A stretch of 64,000 bases of DNA from assembly GCF_003426945.1 (NCBI RefSeq), contig NZ_QURO01000004.1:1364001-1428000 (forward strand), in the 5' to 3' direction. Within the stretch, counting starts at the first letter, position 1. Each line of letters opens with the position of its first letter. Both the position numbers and the translations under genes were made by a program. This DNA comes from Thermus sediminis (GTDB taxonomy: Bacteria > Deinococcota > Deinococci > Deinococcales > Thermaceae). The notes under the pieces were generated by a model. It worked only from the letters and a program-made list of their open reading frames with translations, had not been told where the DNA came from and ran no database searches. Shown one piece after another: positions 58,011-64,000 of the stretch.

Positions 58011-59012
58011 GTGGAGCCCTGGCAGGAGTCCCTCCTCCGCTGGTACCGGGAAGACCACAGGCCCCTTCCCTGGCGGGGGGAGGAGGACCCCTACCGGGTC
58101 CTGGTGGCCGAGGTCCTCCTGCAGCAGACCCGGGTCCAGCAGGCCATCCCCTACTACCGGCGCTTCCTCGAGCGCTTCCCCACGCTAAAGGCCCTGCGGG
58201 GGGCCTCCCTGGAGGAGGTGCTAAGGGTCTGGCAGGGGGCAGGCTACTACCGGAGGGCGCTCCACCTCCACCGCCTGGCCCAGGAGGTGGAGGCCCTGCC
58301 CCAAAGCTTCGCTGAGCTCCTCAGGCTTCCCGGCCTTGGCCCCTACACCGCGGCCGCGGTGGCCTCCATGGCCTTTGGCGAGCGGGTGGCGGCAGTGGAC
58401 GGGAACGTGCGCCGGGTCCTCTCCCGCCTCTTCGCCCTGGAAAACCCCCCTCCCAAGGCCCTCCGGGAGCTGGCCCAGGGCCTTCTGCCCCAAGGGGTCC
58501 ACCCCGGGGAGTGGAACCAGGCCCTCATGGAGCTGGGGGCCACGGTCTGCCTGCCCAAAGGGCCCCTCTGCGGGACCTGCCCCGTGGCGTTGGCCTGCAA
58601 GGGGAAGGGGGCCCCGGGGCGCTACCCCCTTCCCAGGAGGCGGAAGGCCAAGGAGGAGCGCCTTTGCGCCCTGGTCCTCTTGGGGCGGAAGGGGGTTTAT
58701 CTGGAGCGCCTAAAGGGGCGCTTCCAAGGCCTCTATGGCGTTCCCCTCTTCCCCGTGGAGGAGCTTCCGGAAAGGGCAAAGGCCTTCGGCGTGGCCCCCC
58801 GCTTCCTAGGGGAGGTGCGCCATGCCCTCACCCATAGGAGGCTCCTGGTGGAGGTCCACGGCGCCCCCTGGGACGGGGAAGGGGAGGACCCCGAGGCCAG
58901 GCCCCTACCCAAGCTCGTGGAGAAGGTGCTCCGCCAGGCGGAGGCCCTCTTGGCTCATGAGGGCGTAGTCCCCTTCCCGCACGCAAAGCCCCACGGCGTA
59001 AAGCCCCGCTAG
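58011..59012 (+). CDS. mutY: Adenine DNA glycosylase MutY
   Basis: 333 residues; removes adenine mispaired with 8-oxoguanine. Catalytic E34 (AEVLLQQTRVQQ), helix-hairpin-helix LPGLGPYTAAAVAS, catalytic D130 (AVDGNVRRV). The Fe-S ligands are C180-x6-C187-x2-C190-x5-C196. The C-terminal Nudix-like oxoG-recognition domain (GRKGVYLERLKGRFQGLYGVP) is present. GTG start at 58011, 2 nt after the CoA-binding gene. The last 108 bp overlap the GidA-like gene on the opposite strand. Confidence 0.96.
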   Translation: MEPWQESLLRWYREDHRPLPWRGEEDPYRVLVAEVLLQQTRVQQAIPYYRRFLERFPTLKALRGASLEEVLRVWQGAGYYRRALHLHRLAQEVEALPQSFAELLRLPGLGPYTAAAVASMAFGERVAAVDGNVRRVLSRLFALENPPPKALRELAQGLLPQGVHPGEWNQALMELGATVCLPKGPLCGTCPVALACKGKGAPGRYPLPRRRKAKEERLCALVLLGRKGVYLERLKGRFQGLYGVPLFPVEELPERAKAFGVAPRFLGEVRHALTHRRLLVEVHGAPWDGEGEDPEARPLPKLVEKVLRQAEALLAHEGVVPFPHAKPHGVKPR

Positions 59013-59603
59013 CCTCCTCAGGCGGAAGGTGGCCTCCTCCCACTCCTCGGGGTGGAAGGCGTGGTAGTGCACCCGGTACCCCGGGGTGGTGGGGGTTTCC
59101 GGTACCACCCCCTCCCGCTTTTGGAAGCGGAAGCCCAGGGCCAGAAGGTCCTCAAAGAGCTCGGGGTAGCTGGCCTCGGAAAGCCGCCCCGCCTCCTCCT
59201 CCACCTCCCCGATTTTGAGCCTGGCCCCAAGGAAGCTTCCCACGGCCAGGACCACCCTTTCCGCCCGCACCGGGGGGCCCTCCCAGGTCCTCACCCCCAC
59301 CGCCCGGTCCCCCTCTAGGAGGAGCCCCGCGGCCGTGGCCTGGAAGAGGTGGAGGTTCCCTTCCCCTTCCAAGAGGTATTTGGCCCGGGCGTGGAAGGCC
59401 CAGACCCTTGGGTCCTCGGGGCCATAGGCCCTTTCCAGGAGGCTTCCTGGAGGGAAGGGGGGCCTTGGAAGGAGGAAGGGCATCATCACCGAGTCCAGGC
59501 TCTGGGTGAGGAGGCCCACCCGCACTCCTTCAGAAGCCAGGCGGTAGGCGGCCTCGCTGCCCGCAAAGCCCGCCCCCACCACCAGGACCTGGTACCCGTC
59601 CAT
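58905..59603 (-). CDS. GidA-related FAD protein
   Basis: 232 residues with an N-terminal FAD Rossmann motif VLVVGAGFAGSEAAYRLASEG and AERVVLAVGSFLGARLKIG; it resembles the FAD domain of MnmG/GidA but lacks its C-terminal tRNA-binding part. A protein of the same kind from T. thermophilus has a known structure and no assigned function. The gene lies just after tRNA-Trp on the same strand, so they may be co-transcribed; 108 bp overlap mutY. Cys near VGLCVREGDYALMSQ. Confidence 0.88.
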   Translation of the reverse strand: MDGYQVLVVGAGFAGSEAAYRLASEGVRVGLLTQSLDSVMMPFLLPRPPFPPGSLLERAYGPEDPRVWAFHARAKYLLEGEGNLHLFQATAAGLLLEGDRAVGVRTWEGPPVRAERVVLAVGSFLGARLKIGEVEEEAGRLSEASYPELFEDLLALGFRFQKREGVVPETPTTPGYRVHYHAFHPEEWEEATFRLRRLAGLYAVGLCVREGDYALMSQEGLRLAEHLLHELG

Positions 59604-59631
59604 AAGGAAAAAGCCCCCTTACGGGGCCACG

Positions 59632-59707
59632 TGGCGGGCCGTGAAGGACTCGAACCTCCAACCCCCGGTTTTGGAGACCGGTGCTCTGCCAGTTGAGCTA
59701 ACGGCCC
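59632..59707 (-). tRNA. tRNA-Trp (CCA)
   Basis: On the minus strand: acceptor GGGCCGT / ACGGCCC, D-arm GCTC-GAGC, anticodon stem CCGGT/ACCGG with loop CTCCAAA (CCA), T-arm GGAGG-TTCGAGT-CCTTC, encoded CCA. 28 nt before the GidA-related gene. Confidence 0.95.
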
Positions 59708-59719
59708 CCGCCTCCGAGG

Positions 59720-59748
59720 ATTCTAGCACACCCGGGCCCTTCGGCCAA
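59720..59748 (-). promoter_or_regulatory. tRNA-Trp promoter
   Basis: On the minus strand TTGGCC (59748-59743), 17 bp, TAGAAT (59725-59720), about 12 bp from the tRNA start. Confidence 0.65.
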
Positions 59749-59764
59749 GGGGGCCCTCAGGGGG

Positions 59765-59770
59765 TATAAA
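59765..59770 (+). promoter_or_regulatory. Leaderless -10 element of the LysM-NlpC/P60 gene
   Basis: TATAAA, eight bases before the ATG at 59779. The surrounding text GGGGTATAAAATGCCCC has G and C runs on both sides. Confidence 0.55.
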
Positions 59771-59778
59771 ATGCCCCC

Positions 59779-60555
59779 ATGCGGCTAGCCTGGGCTATGG
59801 TTTCTCTCCTAGCTTGGGCCCTGGCCCAGCCCACCCACACCGTGGCCCCCGGGGACACCCTTTTTTCCATCGCCCGCCGCTATGGGACCACGGTGGAGGA
59901 GCTCATGCGCCTGAACGGCCTGGAGAGCTTCCTCATCCAGGTGGGCCAGGTGCTGAGGCTCCCCTCGGGGGATCGGGTCCACCGGGTGGCCCCGGGGGAC
60001 ACCCTTTTTTCCATCGCCCGCCGCTATGGGACCACGGTGGAGGAGCTCATGCGCCTGAACGGCCTCACCTCCCCGGATCTCAAGGCGGGGCAGGCCTTGA
60101 GGCTTCCCCAGGAGGAGGCCTCGAGGGAAGCCCCCTCCCCAGGGCCCCAGGCCCAGCCTGCGGAAGGGGACCTTGACCCGGAAAGCCCCCTCCTGAGGGC
60201 CGTCCTCCGCTACCTCGGGGTGCCCTACAAGTATGGGGCCAACTCCCCCCTTTCCCTGGACTGCTCCGCCTTCGTGGCCCAGGTCTACGCCGAGCTGGGC
60301 GTGGCCCTGCCCCGCACCACCCGGGAGCAGTACCAGGCCCTGCCGGTGGCGGAGGCCTTGCGCCCCGGGGACCTGGTCTTCTTCAGCTTCGGGGGGCGGG
60401 AGGTGGACCACGTGGGCCTCTACCTGGGCCGGGGGGTCTTCGCCCACGCCAGTAGCTACGGGAGCCGGGTGGTCATAGAGAGCCTCGAGGCCCCCTTCTA
60501 CCGGAGGACCTACCGGGGGGCAAGGCGGCCCGTCCAGGAGGCCAAGGGACCCTAG
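59779..60555 (+). CDS. Secreted LysM-LysM-NlpC/P60 peptidoglycan hydrolase
   Basis: 258 residues. Signal peptide (residues 1-16, ending WALAQ), two LysM domains (about 19-62 and 68-110), a Pro/Glu linker, and a NlpC/P60 cysteine peptidase with C162 ([11 protein letters not shown]), H211 (DHVGLYLG) and H223 (FAHASS). It probably cuts stem peptides in peptidoglycan during growth or division. The two LysM domains share an almost identical 80-nt DNA stretch. Leaderless -10 upstream. Its stop overlaps the nitroreductase gene's end by 4 bp. Confidence 0.94.
   Translation: MRLAWAMVSLLAWALAQPTHTVAPGDTLFSIARRYGTTVEELMRLNGLESFLIQVGQVLRLPSGDRVHRVAPGDTLFSIARRYGTTVEELMRLNGLTSPDLKAGQALRLPQEEASREAPSPGPQAQPAEGDLDPESPLLRAVLRYLGVPYKYGANSPLSLDCSAFVAQVYAELGVALPRTTREQYQALPVAEALRPGDLVFFSFGGREVDHVGLYLGRGVFAHASSYGSRVVIESLEAPFYRRTYRGARRPVQEAKGP
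59842..60065 (+). repeat. Pair of near-identical 80-bp repeats in the LysM gene
   Basis: 59842-59921 and 59986-60065, 144 bp apart, differ at one base (C/G in the Pro-Gly codons). The identity extends through third codon positions. Confidence 0.9.
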
Positions 60556-61472
60556 GGCCAGCCCGGGACCTCCCCCCGGGCCTTCCGCAGGGCCTCTAAG
60601 AGGGCCTCCCCCGGCCTCCCCTCTCCCCGGAAGGCCTCGGCCTCCCGCTCCAGCCAGGCTTCCCCGGGGCGGAAGAGGACCCCCCGGGCCTCGGCCAAGG
60701 CGGCCTCCAGGAGGCCCCCCAGGGAGTAGAAGGGGCTTCCCGGGGGCAGGTCGGGGTCAAAGCCCTGACGGGCCAGGGCCCGGCCGTAGGGGGCCTCCCG
60801 CGCCTCCATGGTGCCGCCCTGGGCGAAGTAGCGCCTCAAGACCCTTCCCCAGTCCCCCGAGCGGCTGTAGGGGGCCATGGCCCGGTAGGCGGCCTCGAGG
60901 TCCTCCTCCCCGTAGGAGCGGTAGGCGTCCTCGTGCACCACCAGGTGCCGGGGAAGCCTGGGCCTTGGCGGGCCCTCCTCGTCCGGAACCCCCAGGGTGA
61001 GGCCCACCACGGGGAAGACCCCAGGGGGCAGGCGGAGGAGGTCTAGGAGCGCCTCGGGCTCGTTCAGCACCCCCCCGATGAAGCATATGCCGTAGCCCAT
61101 GGCCTCGGCGGTGAGGGCCAGGTAGGCTGCCGCCAGCCCTGCGTCCAGGACGGCGAAGTGGAGGGCGGCCTTGGGCCAGGAGGCCATCCTCTCCCTCCGG
61201 TGGGCGAGGAGCCTCTCCAGGCGGTGGACATCGGCTAGGAAGAGGAAGAACTCCGCCGCCTGCCGCACGTGCTCCTGGTCCCCGGAAAGCCGGGCTATGG
61301 CCTCCCGCAGGTCCCGGTCCTTGACCCTGAGGGCGCTGTAGAGCTGGGCGCTGGCGTCCGTGGGGGCCCGCTGGAGGGCGAGGAGGAGGCGGTCCAGGTC
61401 CTCCTCGGGGATGGGGATGGGTTTGTAGCGGCGCACGCTCCGCCTTTGCGAAAGGATCTGAAGGAGGTCCAT
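60552..61472 (-). CDS. Nitroreductase-family FMN protein with C-terminal extension
   Basis: 306 residues. Typical nitroreductase N-terminus ([25 protein letters not shown]), [45 protein letters not shown] and [15 protein letters not shown]. Residues after about 220 are an extra helical segment that may cover the active site. ATG at 61472 has TATCCT 7 nt upstream (leaderless). The long frame to 61619 or 61905 is not needed. Confidence 0.88.
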   Translation of the reverse strand: MDLLQILSQRRSVRRYKPIPIPEEDLDRLLLALQRAPTDASAQLYSALRVKDRDLREAIARLSGDQEHVRQAAEFFLFLADVHRLERLLAHRRERMASWPKAALHFAVLDAGLAAAYLALTAEAMGYGICFIGGVLNEPEALLDLLRLPPGVFPVVGLTLGVPDEEGPPRPRLPRHLVVHEDAYRSYGEEDLEAAYRAMAPYSRSGDWGRVLRRYFAQGGTMEAREAPYGRALARQGFDPDLPPGSPFYSLGGLLEAALAEARGVLFRPGEAWLEREAEAFRGEGRPGEALLEALRKARGEVPGWP

Positions 61473-61920
61473 CCCCCAAAGGATACCCCTCCGGGTCAGG
61501 GCCGTTGTGGATCCTTCCCCCAAAAGGACCGCGCCCTCGCGGCCGGCCTCCCCCGATCCTTCTACCCCCGGGAGTGGAGGCCCTGGAGGCCGCGCCCTTA
61601 GGGGGAGGAGCCGGTACAAGAGCGGAGCCTGCTCGGGTGGTCCATGCCCCGGAAGGCAGGGGAGACCGCGAGGAGGTCCCAGCCGCCTTCCTCCGGGGCC
61701 TCGTCCCTTGCCCGGGATCCGAGGGGGGAAGGGGAAGCCCCTGGGGGAGGTCCCTCAACTGCTGGCTTGGGGGGCAGCCGGGGGTGGGAGCCTGGCCCCT
61801 TCCTAATGTCCTCGGGGGCCTGGAGGCGTTCGGCCAGGGAAAGGAGGTCGCGGGAGGGGGGAAAGGCCTGGTGGGAAAGGGCCGCCGCTCGAGCACACCC
61901 TCCACCCCCGCAGGCGGCCC
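61473..61920. other. 448-bp gap with no convincing gene
   Basis: Between nitroreductase and pilD. Short frames exist on both strands, but none has a start with support or a recognisable motif. One minus-strand frame near 61800-61890 reads protein-like (DLLSLAERLQAPEDIRKG) yet lacks a start codon, suggesting a decayed gene end. Many G and C runs. The nitroreductase promoter lies at its left edge. Confidence 0.5.
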
Positions 61921-62988
61921 CTAGAGGCCCAGGAGGCCCAGGTAAGCCCCCCAGAGGGCCTCCCCAAAGAAGAGGGCCACCACCCCGCCCAGGGCCAGGT
62001 AGGGGCCGAAGGGGAGGCGCCTTTGGCGGAGGAGGAGGCCCAGGAAGGCCCCGGCGAAGACGGCGAGGAGGAGGGCCAGGAAGGCGTAGGGGCCGAGCCA
62101 GGCCCCAAGGGCCCCCAGGAGCTTCACGTCCCCGTAGCCCATGGCCACGGGCTCCTCTTCCCCTTCGGGTGGGGCGGGCTTGAAGGCCCAGTAGAGCCCC
62201 CCGGCGAGGGCGAGCCCTCCCGCGGCCAGGAGGCTTCCCTTCAGGGCCTCCAGGAGGTCCAGGCCCAGGTAGGGGGTGAGGAGGAGGACGGCGGGAAGGA
62301 GGGGCAGGGTGAGCCGGTCGGGCAGGACCACGGGCCTTCCCGTCCGGGCGGAGAGGCCCCAGGCGAGGAAGGCCAGGGCCATCCCCACCCCTGGGCCTAG
62401 GAGGGCCCCCAGGAGGGCCGCCATGTGCACCTGGTGGGGGCCCACGGGGAGGAGGGCCTTGCCCTCCCGGAAACGCCTCAGGAAAAGCCCCCCATACCCC
62501 GCCACCAGGCCCAGGGCCCCCGCCGCCATCAGGGCCCCATCCAGGCTCTCGCCGAAGGGGAGGGGGAAGGTGAGGAGGGAGGAGGCGAGGAGGCCCAGGA
62601 AGAGGAGGCCGTAGGTAAGGGCATCGGGGAGCTCGTAGGTGTCCAGGTCAATGAAGGAGAGGGCCACCAGGAAGGCGAGGAAGGTGAAGACCAAGAAGGC
62701 CTCCAGAGAGGGGGGGTAGAAGAGGGCGGTGAGGCCGAAGAGGAGGCCGGTGAGCCCCTCCACCAGGGGGTAGCGGGGGCTGATGGCCCCCCTGCAGTAG
62801 CGGCACCGCCCCCCTAGGGCCAGGTAGGAGAGGAGGGGGACCAGGTCCTGGGGGCCCAAAGGGTGGCCGCAGGCCGGGCAACGGGAGCGCGGGTAGGCCA
62901 GGGACTCCCCCCTGGGCAGGCGGTGGACCACCACGTTGAGGAAGGAACCCACCACCAGGCCCAGGACCAGCGCGAAAAGGGGCCACAT
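61921..62988 (-). CDS. pilD: Type IV prepilin peptidase
   Basis: 355 residues, membrane aspartyl protease that removes prepilin leaders and N-methylates the new N-terminus. Zinc-type cysteines C37/C40 and C62/C65 (CPAC and CRYC) mark a bifunctional enzyme. Catalytic aspartates are in [12 protein letters not shown] and [12 protein letters not shown]. About eight hydrophobic segments. Supports the PilF/PilT system at 27.6-31.4 kb. TACAAT is 6 nt before the ATG. Confidence 0.95.
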   Translation of the reverse strand: MWPLFALVLGLVVGSFLNVVVHRLPRGESLAYPRSRCPACGHPLGPQDLVPLLSYLALGGRCRYCRGAISPRYPLVEGLTGLLFGLTALFYPPSLEAFLVFTFLAFLVALSFIDLDTYELPDALTYGLLFLGLLASSLLTFPLPFGESLDGALMAAGALGLVAGYGGLFLRRFREGKALLPVGPHQVHMAALLGALLGPGVGMALAFLAWGLSARTGRPVVLPDRLTLPLLPAVLLLTPYLGLDLLEALKGSLLAAGGLALAGGLYWAFKPAPPEGEEEPVAMGYGDVKLLGALGAWLGPYAFLALLLAVFAGAFLGLLLRQRRLPFGPYLALGGVVALFFGEALWGAYLGLLGL

Positions 62989-62994
62989 GGGGGC

Positions 62995-63000
62995 ATTGTA
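62995..63000 (-). promoter_or_regulatory. Leaderless -10 element of pilD
   Basis: TACAAT on the minus strand, six bases from the pilD ATG. The 59-bp divergent space to the carboxypeptidase gene must carry both promoters. Confidence 0.6.
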
Positions 63001-63047
63001 CCGGGGCTTTCACCGGGTTTTATCGGAGGAGGAATTATGATGCCTCT

Positions 63048-64000
63048 ATGACGCCGGAAGCCGCCTACCAGAGCCTGCTGGACTTCCAGAGGGAGACCGC
63101 CTACCTGGCCTCCTTGGGGGCCCTGGCCGCTTGGGACCAGCGCACCATGATCCCCAAAAAGGGGCACGGGCACCGGGCGAGGCAGATGGCCGCCCTTGCC
63201 CGCCTCCTCCACGAGCGGACCACCGACCCCAGGATCGGGGAGTGGCTTTCCAAGGTGGAGGGGTCTTCCCTGGTCCAAGACCCCCTAAGCGACGCCGCGG
63301 TGAACGTGAGGGCCTGGCGCTTGGCCTACGAGAGGGCCCGGGCCATCCCCGAGAGGCTTGCCGTGGAGCTGGCCCAGGCGAGAAGCGAGGGGGAGACCGC
63401 CTGGGAGGCCCTCCGCCCCCAGGACGACTGGCAGGGCTTCCTGCCCTACCTGAGGCGCCTCTTTGCCCTGGTGAGGGAGGAGGCGGAGATCCTCATGGCC
63501 GTGGGCCCAGACCCCTTGGACCCTCCCTACGGGGAACTTTACGACGCCCTTCTGGACGGGTACGAGCCTGGGGCCAGGGCGAGGGACCTCCTGCCCCTTT
63601 TCGGGGAGCTCCGGGGGGGGCTTGGGGAGCTTCTGGACCGCGTCCTGGGAAGCGGGCGGAGGCCCGATACCGCCCTCCTCCGCCGTCCCTACCCCAAGGA
63701 GGCGCAAAGGGCCTTCGCCCTAGAGCTCCTTCAGGCCTGCGGGTACGACCTCGAGGCGGGCCGCTTGGATCCCACCGCCCACCCCTTTGAGATCGCCATC
63801 GGCCCCGGGGACGTGCGCATCACCACCCGCTACTACGAGGACTTCTTCAACGCCGGCATCTTCGGCACCCTCCACGAGATGGGCCACGCCCTCTACGAGC
63901 AGGGCCTGCCCCAGGAGCACTGGGGCACCCCCCGGGGGGAGGCCGCCTCCCTGGGGGTCCACGAGTCGCAAAGCCGCACCTGGGAGAACCTGGTGGGCCG
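63048..64000 (+). CDS. Carboxypeptidase Taq (M32 metallopeptidase), 3' end cut by window
   Basis: First 317 residues of an M32 carboxypeptidase, closely like T. aquaticus carboxypeptidase Taq. Zinc motif HEMGH at residues 276-280, followed by [14 protein letters not shown], the second M32 signature. It removes C-terminal residues, with broad specificity except proline. ATG at 63048 is preceded by a four-codon frame ATG ATG CCT CTA TGA (63037-63051) whose stop overlaps the start; GGAGGAGG is placed for that mini-frame. Confidence 0.95.
   Translation, partial: MTPEAAYQSLLDFQRETAYLASLGALAAWDQRTMIPKKGHGHRARQMAALARLLHERTTDPRIGEWLSKVEGSSLVQDPLSDAAVNVRAWRLAYERARAIPERLAVELAQARSEGETAWEALRPQDDWQGFLPYLRRLFALVREEAEILMAVGPDPLDPPYGELYDALLDGYEPGARARDLLPLFGELRGGLGELLDRVLGSGRRPDTALLRRPYPKEAQRAFALELLQACGYDLEAGRLDPTAHPFEIAIGPGDVRITTRYYEDFFNAGIFGTLHEMGHALYEQGLPQEHWGTPRGEAASLGVHESQSRTWENLVG

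Noticed and set aside
61505-62183. Plus-strand frames in and beyond the 61.5-61.9 kb gap
   Set aside because: They are Arg/Pro/Gly-rich with no motif and run into the antisense of pilD.

Overview
The window is a chromosomal segment of a Thermus species. It has very high G+C with third positions dominated by G and C. It carries the Thermus-type 23S-5S-tRNA-Gly rRNA unit without a linked 16S gene, and the Thermus alpha-aminoadipate (AAA) lysine pathway built on the carrier protein LysW. Many genes have a -10 hexamer 6-8 nt upstream of the start codon, as expected for leaderless mRNAs. Protein sequences are close to known T. thermophilus and T. aquaticus families (carboxypeptidase Taq, GH57 branching enzyme, PilF, homocitrate synthase). 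The species cannot be fixed from the window alone.

Layout. 1-8 kb: the end of prfA, a Nudix hydrolase, a large secreted GH57 amylase-type enzyme, an Old Yellow Enzyme, a frameshifted quinone reductase and a PfkB kinase. 8-16.6 kb: a tungsten-type aldehyde ferredoxin oxidoreductase beside a MoaD-DUF1952 fusion, a DUF309 protein, an asparaginase, a sugar ABC importer (binding protein plus two permeases) and phosphoglucomutase. 16.6-24.5 kb: a SurA/PpiD-like foldase, tRNA-Arg, an MFS exporter, a universal stress protein, a frameshifted CBS protein, then 23S-5S-tRNA-Gly. 24.5-31.8 kb: one minus-strand operon yqeG-pilF-pilT-gatB-purM-phosphatase. 31.9-38.3 kb: small metabolic genes, including ribH, the fluoride channel with DUF190, a molybdopterin oxidoreductase, a PHP histidinol phosphatase and metF. 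38.5-43.5 kb: tRNA Thr-Tyr-Gly-Thr, tuf, rpmG, secE, nusG, rplKA, and rplJL with an L10 leader. 43.5-46 kb: ubiX, an acyl-CoA dehydrogenase and uppS. 46-54.1 kb: the lysine cluster lys20-lysT-lysU-(zinc ribbon)-lysW-lysX-lysY-lysZ. 54.1-64 kb: GH57 branching enzyme, a nitrilase/NadE pair, a CoA-binding protein, mutY, a GidA-like flavoprotein, tRNA-Trp, a LysM-NlpC/P60 hydrolase, a nitroreductase, pilD and the start of carboxypeptidase Taq.

The most interesting part is the lysine cluster. Its expression starts at a leader-peptide attenuator with two consecutive Lys codons. Three toxin-antitoxin-type modules sit between its biosynthetic genes: hicBA on the opposite strand, an MNT/HEPN pair between lysX and lysY, and a VapBC-type pair between lysY and lysZ. 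The two same-strand modules join the lys genes through overlapping stop and start codons. The vapB-like antitoxin is frameshifted and split by a 109-bp element with terminal inverted repeats and a perfect 12-bp GAAA-loop hairpin. Two relatives of that element lie at about 9.9 and 35.2 kb, each placed so that its conserved CTAAG contains the stop codon of the gene before it. An undescribed tandem zinc-ribbon protein resembling two LysW units lies just before lysW.

Two further genes (quinone reductase, CBS protein) carry single-base frameshifts. They may be real, programmed or assembly errors.
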